DNA of 64,000 bases from Desulfobacteraceae bacterium (GTDB lineage: Bacteria > Desulfobacterota > Desulfobacteria > Desulfobacterales > Desulfobacteraceae), in contig JAAELK010000394.1 of assembly GCA_024226935.1 (NCBI GenBank), positions 62,001 to 126,000 on the forward strand, written 5' to 3'. The notes beneath the pieces are model-generated. The model was not told the origin of the DNA and did not search any database. It saw nothing but the letters and a program-made list of their open reading frames with translations. This document shows, piece by piece, positions 1 through 8,000 of the stretch; the stretch's first letter is position 1; the number at the start of each line of letters is the position of its first letter. A program made the position numbers and the translations under genes.

Positions 1-1
1 T

Positions 2-88
2 GTTGCTGTCAATGCAGAAGAGTGCATGGGCTGTGAAAGCTGTGTTGAAGTTTGTGAAGAAGATGCGATTGTAATTGAAGAAGATTAA
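2..88 (+). CDS. 4Fe-4S ferredoxin-type protein, 3' end only
   Basis: The last 28 codons of a gene that begins left of the window. The visible tail has four cysteines in the pattern C-x2-C-x2-C-x3-C (EECMGCESCVEVCEEDA), the classic binding loop of a 4Fe-4S cluster, followed by an acidic C-terminus (IVIEED). This fits a small ferredoxin or the C-terminal ferredoxin domain of a larger redox protein; which one cannot be told from here. Confidence 0.75.
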   Translation, partial: VAVNAEECMGCESCVEVCEEDAIVIEED

Positions 89-110
89 TTTGCGCGTTTT
101 TGGTTAGATA

Positions 111-146
111 AAAATGCCGGGTCTGTAGAACAGATACCGGCATTTT
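111..146 (+). terminator. Rho-independent terminator
   Basis: A perfect 10-bp inverted repeat (AAAATGCCGG / CCGGCATTTT) whose 16-nt loop has a further TCTG/CAGA pairing. It lies 23 bp after the ferredoxin stop. The A and T ends make it symmetrical, so it can also terminate the reverse-strand DDAH gene that ends at 193. Confidence 0.8.
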
Positions 147-192
147 ACTTCATAAAAGATCCATTGTCTGAAAATAGTTAAATCCAACCAGA

Positions 193-954
193 TTAAAATC
201 TCAGGGAAAGACAGCTTAACCCCCCATCCAGTTTTCTAAATTCGGAAACGTCCACTTCTATTATATTAAATCCTTTTTCTTTAATCATTTTCTTTGTTTT
301 TGGAAAACCCTTGGGCCAAATAACCTGATCATTGATCCATATACAATTGGCAGCATAGGCTTCTTGTTCATCAACGGGCAGAATGGAAAACTTTTGAAAT
401 TCAGGTAGAGTTAAAAATTTTCCATGGGCCAGAAGATAATTGTTTTCCAGGTAGGATATGCCGGTCTTCAGATGAAGCACTGTGGTAAGGGGAATGGCCG
501 AGGCGGTCATTTTGTATTTTTTTAATATGGATCTTAGTTGCTCAAATCCTTCCCGGTTGGTGCGCTGTGACAGGCCCACATAATAATGGTTTCCTGCCAT
601 CATGACATCTCCTCCGTCAAGGGTTCCCGGTGTTTGGATCTCTTCCATGGGCAGACCAAATTCTTCCATGGATGTCCTTACCTTATGGATTTCCCCATTT
701 CTTGTTTCGGCTCCGGGATTGGTGATGACGGCACAACTGGGGGTCACAAGGCAGGTATCCTCAATAAAGGTGGAGTCGGCAAAGGCCTCGTCAGCTTCCA
801 GCACGGTTACGTCCAGACCGCAGGATTCAAGGGCTTTAACATATTGTCCGTGCTGTTTAATGGCCAGAAAATAATCAGGCTTTCCCAGGTTTGCCCGGCT
901 GATACCCTTGACCATGTTTCGGCATGGCCTTTTAACCACAGCTTTTGTAAACAT
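193..954 (-). CDS. Dimethylarginine dimethylaminohydrolase (DDAH)-like amidinotransferase-fold hydrolase
   Basis: A 253-residue member of the arginine deiminase/amidinotransferase superfamily, closest by motif to DDAH, which hydrolyses N-methylated arginines to citrulline plus methylamines. Visible signatures: an acidic substrate motif FIEDTC near residue 64, TLDGGDV near 111, VGLSQRTN near 127, catalytic His in VLHLKTG near 160, and the nucleophilic Cys close to the C-terminus in LDGGLSCLSLRF. The length matches bacterial DDAH. It follows the DMT transporter gene with a 22-bp gap on the same strand, so the two are probably co-transcribed. The exact substrate (dimethylarginine, citrulline or another guanidino compound) is not settled by motifs. 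Confidence 0.85.
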   Translation of the reverse strand: MFTKAVVKRPCRNMVKGISRANLGKPDYFLAIKQHGQYVKALESCGLDVTVLEADEAFADSTFIEDTCLVTPSCAVITNPGAETRNGEIHKVRTSMEEFGLPMEEIQTPGTLDGGDVMMAGNHYYVGLSQRTNREGFEQLRSILKKYKMTASAIPLTTVLHLKTGISYLENNYLLAHGKFLTLPEFQKFSILPVDEQEAYAANCIWINDQVIWPKGFPKTKKMIKEKGFNIIEVDVSEFRKLDGGLSCLSLRF

Positions 955-976
955 TATTATCTTTCCTATTTATTTG

Positions 977-1876
977 TTATTGTTTGCAGGGTGCGACAGT
1001 TGCCTTAAATCCCGATGAATTGGTCAGATAAACTCCGGAAATAACCAGAAACCCGCCTGCCAGAATTTCTCTTGTGACAGGTTCCTTGAGAAAAAAATAG
1101 GACAGGATAATGGCAAAGATCGGTACGAAATTAATAAATACCCCGGCCTTCATGGGGCCGATTTTTTGAATTCCTTCATAATACCAGAAAAATCCCAGAA
1201 CCGTTCCAAAAAATCCCAGGTAAAAAAGGTTAGCCCAATCTGTTAACCCATAGGAGGGTAAGTTGGAAAAAAGGCCGTGGGCCAGGGCCGGAAAAAAGAG
1301 CATGATGGTGCCGGCAATGGCCGCATAACAAACCGATGCCATGGGGGATAAGCTTTTCATAAGAGGCTTTCCCATGAGGGAATAGGCCACCCAGGCGACT
1401 ACACAACCAAAAATTGCCAGCTCCCCTTTTCCAATCCCGGTTTTAAAAATATTTGAAAAATGGCCCGAAGAAATAACCAGTAATGCCCCTCCCACGGATA
1501 AACCAAGGCCGACTATTTTTAAAAAGGACAGTTTGTCTTTGAACAGCAAAACGGAAAATAGACTGATAAAGATGGGATTGGTGGCAATGATCAGGGACGC
1601 TCTGTTGGCATTGATGGAACAAAGTCCTGTAAAAAATAAAATATTGTAGGCAAATACTCCGGAAAGTCCCAGGAAAAAAATATTTACGGCCTGACCTTTG
1701 TTAATGGAAGGTAGGTGCCCATGGGTTTTCCGGGTCAAGAAAATCAAAAATACAGAGGCGATGGCAAACCTTAAAAAAGCTGCACAATAGGGGTCCACGT
1801 TGCCGGCAATCCCTTTTCCTGCGATGAAGGTTCCTCCCCACAAAAAAGTGGTCAAAATCAGTTTGAAATAGGTCAT
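977..1876 (-). CDS. EamA/DMT-family transporter
   Basis: A 299-residue, very hydrophobic inner-membrane protein with about ten predicted membrane segments arranged as two EamA halves (first half starts LILTTFLWGGTFIAGK; second around residue 150, ELAIFGCVVAWVAYSLMGK). The family exports or imports small metabolites such as amino acids and related compounds. It is the first gene of a two-gene reverse-strand unit with the DDAH-like hydrolase, which suggests, but does not prove, a link to arginine derivatives. Confidence 0.85.
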   Translation of the reverse strand: MTYFKLILTTFLWGGTFIAGKGIAGNVDPYCAAFLRFAIASVFLIFLTRKTHGHLPSINKGQAVNIFFLGLSGVFAYNILFFTGLCSINANRASLIIATNPIFISLFSVLLFKDKLSFLKIVGLGLSVGGALLVISSGHFSNIFKTGIGKGELAIFGCVVAWVAYSLMGKPLMKSLSPMASVCYAAIAGTIMLFFPALAHGLFSNLPSYGLTDWANLFYLGFFGTVLGFFWYYEGIQKIGPMKAGVFINFVPIFAIILSYFFLKEPVTREILAGGFLVISGVYLTNSSGFKATVAPCKQ

Positions 1877-2050
1877 GGAAAGATTCCTATGTCATGGTTT
1901 TTAATAAAAAACTGTATTTGCCTAGACAAACCTGGAAAAGTCAAGTCAAATTGGAAATTTGTTTTATCTCTTTCTTTGAAAAAAATACTTTGGTATAGAC
2001 TTTTTATATGAAAAAACTAATAAACTTATCGGATTCTTTGATATTTTGTT

Positions 2051-2710
2051 GTGGGCAAACCGATGGAACTTCCTGGGCGGCCCATGGCCGTTATTATAAA
2101 AATAAATGGATTTAAAATGCAAAAATTTAAAATTAAAAAACCTGGGTTTATGGATCTGACTTCACTTGAAATTGAAGGCGATCGTATTATTTTGCAGTCA
2201 ATTGAAAAAAAGTATGCTCGGCAAATATTCAAAGAATTTACATCCGAGATCACCCGATACATGTTTCCAAGCCCCTCAAAAAAAATAGAGGAAACTTTTT
2301 TATTTATTTGTGAATCGATCAATGGGATGTCTTCCGGGTGGGACTTGGTTTTAGTAATCATAGAAAAAGAGAGTGGGCAATTTATAGGATGTTGTGGCTT
2401 TCACGGCAAAACAGATCCCAGGAAACCGGAACTTGGAATCTGGATCAAAAAAAGCGTCCATGGAAAAAAATATGGTAGAAAATCCATGGGTGCTTTAATG
2501 GCATGGGCGGTTGAAAATATAGATTTTGATTATGCCGTTTATCCCGTTGATAAGGCCAACACAGCAAGTAGAAAAATTGCCGAAGGGATGGGGGGTATAA
2601 TTTTTGAGGAAAGAAAAATAAAATTAATGGGTGGAAGATATTTGGATGAAGTTGTTTATAAGGTTTGTGGAAATTCTATAAAAACCTTTTCACATCCTTT
2701 TTCAAGGTGA
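2051..2710 (+). CDS. GNAT-family N-acetyltransferase (RimJ/RimL-like)
   Basis: Acetyl-CoA-dependent acetyltransferase of the GNAT_3 type. The core begins at EIEGDRIILQSI and contains the expected strand-helix order: IGCCGFHG, then PELGIWIKKSVHGKKYGRKSMGAL (acetyl-CoA loop region), then a C-terminal NTASRKIAEGMGG segment typical of RimJ/RimL proteins. The open frame starts with GTG at 2051, but the domain begins only around residue 38; ATG at 2117 or 2150 are realistic alternatives and none has a clear Shine-Dalgarno sequence. The substrate (ribosomal protein, amine or antibiotic) is unknown. Confidence 0.75.
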   Translation: MGKPMELPGRPMAVIIKINGFKMQKFKIKKPGFMDLTSLEIEGDRIILQSIEKKYARQIFKEFTSEITRYMFPSPSKKIEETFLFICESINGMSSGWDLVLVIIEKESGQFIGCCGFHGKTDPRKPELGIWIKKSVHGKKYGRKSMGALMAWAVENIDFDYAVYPVDKANTASRKIAEGMGGIIFEERKIKLMGGRYLDEVVYKVCGNSIKTFSHPFSR

Positions 2711-2755
2711 AGACTTTGATGAATTGAACTTATATTTCTACATAAGGAGCATCCC

Positions 2756-3685
2756 ATGAAGGCATTATTTAAAGTTTATATTTTTTTTATTTTTTTTTAT
2801 TTACTCCAGGGCTGCACCACAACAACTCCGCTTATCCGCGCCACATATCAAGGAGATTTAAACCAGATCAAACAACTTTTAGCAAAGGGTGAAGATATAA
2901 ATGGTCTTGGTGGAAAATTTGGAGAAACACCATTAATGGTAGCGGCGAGACAAGGAGAGAGCGCTATTGTCAAAAAATTAATAAGTTCAGGGGCCAATGT
3001 GAATGCAATGGGAAAATATGGAGACACTGCATTAACGGCAGCGGCATGGAGGTGCCAATTTGAAACTGCTCAAATTTTATTAAAAAATGGAGCAAAAGTA
3101 AACACAAAGAACAAAGGTTATGGTTCAACAGCACTCATGCTTGCCGCCATGTGCGAAGATACCAGCCTTACAAAGGCATTATTGGCCAGTGGTGCAAAGG
3201 TTTATTTGAAAAATAAGCACAACCAAACTGCTTTAATGACAGCCGCCCGCAAAGGACATTCGCAAGTTATTAAAATATTGCTGAACTCTGGAGCTAAGGT
3301 CAATAAACCTGGGTTTCGTAATGAAACCGCTCTTTATCAGGCTTCCGAAAAGGGAAATTGCAACACCGTTAATGTCTTACTATCCAAAGGTGCCGATCCA
3401 AATTTGAGATCAAACAATAAAAATGGTTATCCTAGTTGGACTCCCCTGATGATTGCTGCGGCTAACGGACATATTCAGTGTGTAGATTTTTTAATCCACA
3501 ATGGTGCGAAAATTAATGCAAAAACCAATTATCCCCCAATACACAAAAAAATTATGGGTCTCTTTCTCAACAATCGAGTCAAAACTGATATTCGAGATCA
3601 ACCGGATAAGTCAGCATTATTTTGGGCAGAAAATGGAGGCCATGATAAGATTGTACAATTGCTAAAAAATGCAGGAGTAAAATAA
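2756..3685 (+). CDS. Ankyrin-repeat lipoprotein
   Basis: A 309-residue protein with a lipoprotein signal peptide (hydrophobic run, then lipobox LLQGC with Cys at about 20) followed by roughly eight ankyrin repeats of about 33 residues (GETPLMVAARQGESAIVKKL, then TALTAAAW, TALMLAAM, TALMTAARKGH, TALYQASEKGN, TPLMIAAANGH). Repeats of this kind bind proteins; here they would sit in the periplasm, anchored to a membrane. An AAGGAG ribosome site lies 9 bases before the ATG. The next gene encodes a shorter relative 35 bp downstream, so the pair probably arose by duplication. No enzymatic domain is visible. Confidence 0.85.
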   Translation: MKALFKVYIFFIFFYLLQGCTTTTPLIRATYQGDLNQIKQLLAKGEDINGLGGKFGETPLMVAARQGESAIVKKLISSGANVNAMGKYGDTALTAAAWRCQFETAQILLKNGAKVNTKNKGYGSTALMLAAMCEDTSLTKALLASGAKVYLKNKHNQTALMTAARKGHSQVIKILLNSGAKVNKPGFRNETALYQASEKGNCNTVNVLLSKGADPNLRSNNKNGYPSWTPLMIAAANGHIQCVDFLIHNGAKINAKTNYPPIHKKIMGLFLNNRVKTDIRDQPDKSALFWAENGGHDKIVQLLKNAGVK

Positions 3686-3720
3686 ACAATGCGAGCAAAA
3701 TAAACAACGGGAGCAATTTA

Positions 3721-4497
3721 ATGAGATCAATTAAATATTTCTTATTTCTTGTTTTTTTAGCATTAAACTTAAACGCCTGTGGATCACGCTCTTTATATAA
3801 TGCAGCCTACAGAGGTGACAATCACAAAGTGTTGACACTTTTAGCCCAGGGAGAATATATTAGTGAAAAAGCTCATAACGGTTGGACGCCATTAATGATT
3901 GCAGCAGCCGAGGGCCACACTGAAACTGTAAAAATCCTATTAAAAAAAGGATCTCAAGTAAGCGAAACCAATGATTTTGGACGAACACCTTTAATGTATG
4001 CAGCTAACTATGGCTATACAGATATTGTGCAAATGCTAATTTCTGCAGGTGCCAATGTAAATGCCAAGGATATTAATGAGTTTCCATCCCTACTTGCGGC
4101 TTCCAAGAGAGGTCATATCGGTATAGTGAAGGCATTATTGAATGCCGGGGCAAATATTAATATTCGAGACCAATTTAAAAGAACAGCATTAATTATAGGA
4201 GCTTCGGAAGATCGTATGGAAATTATAAAGCTCTTGATTGAAGAGGGGGCTGATCCTAGCGCACAGGATGAAGATGGGGAAAACGCATTAATAGTAGCAA
4301 TCTCAAAAGGGCATCATAACGTGGCTTTAACAATAATTGCAGCAGGTGCAGATGTAAACGCCGCAACAAATTATTCAACTACCGCTTTAATTTTTGCTTC
4401 TGGATATGGTTATACGAAAATAGTTGAAGCTTTAATCTCAAAAGGAGCAAATTTTGACCATATCAATATCCATGGGGTCTGGTTTATATGTAGCTAA
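3721..4497 (+). CDS. Ankyrin-repeat lipoprotein, paralogue, frameshifted at 3' end
   Basis: A 258-residue paralogue of the preceding gene: signal peptide with lipobox LNLNAC (Cys at about 20), then about seven ankyrin repeats (GWTPLMIAAAEGH, GRTPLMYAANYGY, EFPSLLAASKRGH, RTALIIGASED, ENALIVAISKGHH, TTALIFASGYGY). The frame ends abruptly in the middle of the last repeat after INIHG with the unrelated tail VWFICS. The missing half of that repeat is intact in another frame immediately downstream (see 4471-4585), so the gene has lost or gained one base, or the read contains an error. Confidence 0.8.
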   Translation: MRSIKYFLFLVFLALNLNACGSRSLYNAAYRGDNHKVLTLLAQGEYISEKAHNGWTPLMIAAAEGHTETVKILLKKGSQVSETNDFGRTPLMYAANYGYTDIVQMLISAGANVNAKDINEFPSLLAASKRGHIGIVKALLNAGANINIRDQFKRTALIIGASEDRMEIIKLLIEEGADPSAQDEDGENALIVAISKGHHNVALTIIAAGADVNAATNYSTTALIFASGYGYTKIVEALISKGANFDHINIHGVWFICS

Positions 4498-4585
4498 ATT
4501 AAATGGTCACAGGGCGGTTGTAGAATTACTTGAAAAATATGGAGCTAAACCTTTAATGAAAAAACCCTCAATACCATTTATCTAA
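4471..4585 (+). pseudogene. Displaced 3' end of the ankyrin lipoprotein gene
   Basis: At the GGGG run near 4474-4477 the ankyrin reading frame shifts. Reading from TCT at 4478 gives GLYVAKLNGHRAVVELLEKY, then GAKPLMKKPSIPFI and a TAA at 4583-4585. This is a textbook ankyrin helix pair plus a short tail. Removing one G restores a single protein of about 287 residues. The shift may be a real mutation, a homopolymer error or, less likely, programmed frameshifting. Confidence 0.75.
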
Positions 4586-4633
4586 TGGCATGGAGTCGGT
4601 TCAAGGAGCAAGCCAGGCAGTTATATTTTGGGG

Positions 4634-4663
4634 AGAGCAGATATATGAATATCTGCTCTTTTT
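4634..4663 (+). terminator. Rho-independent terminator after the ankyrin genes
   Basis: A perfect 11-bp stem (AGAGCAGATAT / ATATCTGCTCT) with a 4-base loop, followed by TTTTTATT. It lies 50 bp past the restored end of the second ankyrin gene, which supports 4585 as the original stop. Confidence 0.8.
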
Positions 4664-5078
4664 ATTATGGAATTTTAATTTTTAATAAATTGTCTGACCT
4701 ATCATAAAAAAAATCATATGTTGTGTCAGCCTTAATCTGAAAATGTTATAAAGCCCATGGTTTGAAGATGACCTATTTTCTTCTTAAAAAAAGTGTTTTA
4801 AAAAGGTTTTCTTCATCTTCTTTTTTAGATTTACTACAATTTCACACGGTTATGGTTTTATTAAAGCAAAGTATATGCCAAAATTTTCTTACAATTTTAT
4901 TCCATGGATTTTCTTACATTTTCACGCCGCCGCTAACAGTTGTGGTCGTAATAAGAATTTTGGTAGTTTACCATTATAGTTTTCTCCAAAAAACCATATC
5001 AATTTGGTAAAACAAAGAAAAATTGTCTTAATCTTATAATAGTTAATTTAGCAAAAATTACGACCAGAATTTGGGTCA
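4664..5078. other. Intergenic region between convergent genes
   Basis: About 415 bp of AT-rich DNA between the ankyrin terminator and the 3' end of the RHS gene. An 82-codon open frame at 4762-5010 starts with TTG, has no ribosome site and unremarkable hydrophobic composition; I do not regard it as a gene. Notably, no reverse-strand frame that could encode an immunity protein lies directly downstream of the RHS gene. Confidence 0.5.
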
Positions 5079-8000
5079 TCACATTTTATCGTTCATCATA
5101 GGATATAAAAGATAATCGTGTCCGTAAAGCAATGCACCATATGATACAGGTGCAGCAATGCCCCAGGATAGCTGTGCCATACCTGGTTGATTAAATAAGT
5201 GGCTTTCCGGAAAAAGATTGAGAAAATGGTCATGCCACCTGCCGAAAGGAGTCGCTCCTACTACTAAATACTCAATTGCTTGCATTAATCCTTGTCCTTC
5301 TGCTAAAATATATTTTGTCCAACCTGAAACTTTGGTATTGGTGAGTCCAACAGTGGCTTTGCCTGGTTCACAAGGAGTACCATGATATTTGTTTGCTTGT
5401 GGCCCTTGTCCTATTTTCAAACTTGGTTTGCCTGTGTTAGGTACCGCAGTATATGCCCAATAAGCTAATGCCGTTCCTCCTGCGATTATAGCTCCTTTTG
5501 CAAAGTTACCATCTGATATTTCATTTACATATCCCCCTGCAATGGTATTGGCACTGATCCGCCAAAGATCCCATCTATCTCCGAAATGCCCGTTAATGCC
5601 GCCAAAAGCTGCGCCTCCTATTGCAGCATATTTGCCTCCCGTGAGTATGCCATCCATAACATTTCCTCCATAACAGGCTGCAGACAATCCTCCGGCTGCG
5701 CTCCCTGCGGCAAACCCCCCGACTCCTCCGGATATTGCTCCACCCACTATGGAATTTCCGATCATTGAGGAAACAGCTCCTTGAACCCCGGAAAAAATGC
5801 CGCCTGATATCCCGCCTATGACTCCACCAGCAAGTATTGTTTTAAGATCCCAGTCGCTTTGACTTCCCGCAATAATGCCACCAATTATAGCGCCAATGAG
5901 AATATCATCAATTCCGAATATGTGCCCACTCGGGTCCACATAAATAAGGGGATTATTTCCGCAATAGCTGTACCGGTTAAGGGTCTGGGGATTGGTGGGA
6001 TCTGGAACTATTATGTCGGCTGTGATAAATTTTCCGATGACAGGGTCATAGAGTCTTGCATTGTAGTTGTACAAGCCTGATTCCGGATCAAGCTCCTGGT
6101 CGGTAAATCTGTAGTTGGATATGTTTGATCCTGTGTGGCTTCTCTGGCCGCCATAGGGTAAATATTCACTTGTTTCAAGGGTGGCTCCAGAATCATCGCT
6201 CATGGCAGTGGAGCTTCCCAGATGATCTTTATGAAAATAATGGGTTACACCGTTTTTGGCCTGGGCAACCCTCATGTTTCCTGCAAAAATAAAACGGGTG
6301 GTTTCGGTTGCGGCATCGTTTTTAGTGACCTGGAAATGTCCCCCCACATAAAAGGTGGAGGGACCTCCTGTAACGTTTTTAACCGCCCTTGCCCCATATC
6401 CGTCATAGACAAGATCCATGGCTTTTGTAACACCGTCTCTTATATGCTGTACTTTCACCGGCATATTATCAATATTATAGGTGATATTGCGGCTGCCCGG
6501 GAGCAATGGATCAGTAAAATCAGGTCCCGTGGTCATGTTTCCGTTGGCATCATAGATATAATTATGGATTTTTCCGGATAGTCGGATTGCACTGACGGCA
6601 TGGGGGCTGAACCCTCCATACTTGTAGGTCATGGTGTCAGCACCCAGGGTTTTGGAAAGAATATTTCCAATGGCATCGTATCTATAATTCAGGGCAGGGG
6701 TGTTGCCTGTGCTGGTTTCACCCGTCAGCCTGTGGAGCATGTCGTAGGTATAAGAATAGATAGTTCCGTTTTTGTTATCGGTTATGCCCGCAATATTGCC
6801 ACCAGGCGTATATTCATAGGATCTTTCCTGGATGGTTTGGGTTGGGCCAAGGCGCTCTGTCATGATGGACATTAAACGCCCGGACAGATTGTCATAATCA
6901 TACTGGGTATAGGTATAGTTACCATAATCGATGCGGCCGATTTTTCCCTGGGGGGTGTAATTACTCATCTGTGCATAGATCACATCATCGGAGCCGGTGA
7001 TTTGCTTTAACAGGCTTGTTCCGTCCATATAGGTGTTGGTAACGCTGAATCTATCGGGATAGGTTGTGGTGGAAGGTCTTCCTGTAAGATCGTAGGAGTA
7101 TGATGTTGTATAGGAGTCCGGGGCACCGGTTATTGTTTTTGTTTCAGAAAGTATGTTCTCTACGCTGTCAAACCCATCGATGGTTATGGTTACATCATCG
7201 TTGGTTGTTTGATAAAGCTGGCCACGGCCATTGGTAATGTTAAGGTTGTCATAGGTATAAAAAACTCCAGGGTCGTTTGTGGAATAGGTCTTGGAAAGAA
7301 CACGGTTCAGATCATCATATTTAAAACTTGTGGTCTGGTTTTTTGCATCGGTCTGGGTCAGCATGTTGCCGTTGGCATCATAGGTGTAGTACCAGGATCC
7401 CATATCGGGGTCAATAATGGCTATTTTGCGCCCAAGACTGTCGTATTCCATGGTTGTTAAATTGTCATAATTGTCCTGTACAGATAAAAGATCTCCTGCA
7501 ACATTGTAGGTATAATTTGTCTGGTAATCCCTGGCATTGTCTCCATGTTCAACAATCTGGATAATTTTGCCAAGATAATCCCGGGTTTCGGTCTTGCTCC
7601 CATTGTCGGGATCAACGATTGTGGTGGATAATCCGGAGTAGGACCATTTTATATTGATTGTCCCATGGGTTCCATCGGGGACTTGTGTCAAAACGGGTCG
7701 GCCAAAATAGTCAAAGCTTGTACTGCCCCAGGGAGAATCTGAAGGAGCCTCCTGGGGGTAGGAGGTATCCGACGCATAAAAAGGCCCTTCTGACAGAGAG
7801 GTTCGGCCCATATTATCGTAGTAATTACGGGTGGTAATATACCGGCCGTTTTCACCCAGGGAGGAACTCTGGATAGCCCTGTTAAATCCATCCATATAAG
7901 TTATGCTGTCAATGGTTGCACCTGAACTATTCGCCTTAATTCTGGAGGTCACATGCCGGGGAGACGCCGTATCATTATATTCTGTTATGGTCTGGCCTCC

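Noticed and set aside
4762..5010. 82-codon open frame
   Set aside because: TTG start without ribosome site, AT-driven hydrophobic composition, no recognisable motif; also on the far side of a terminator.
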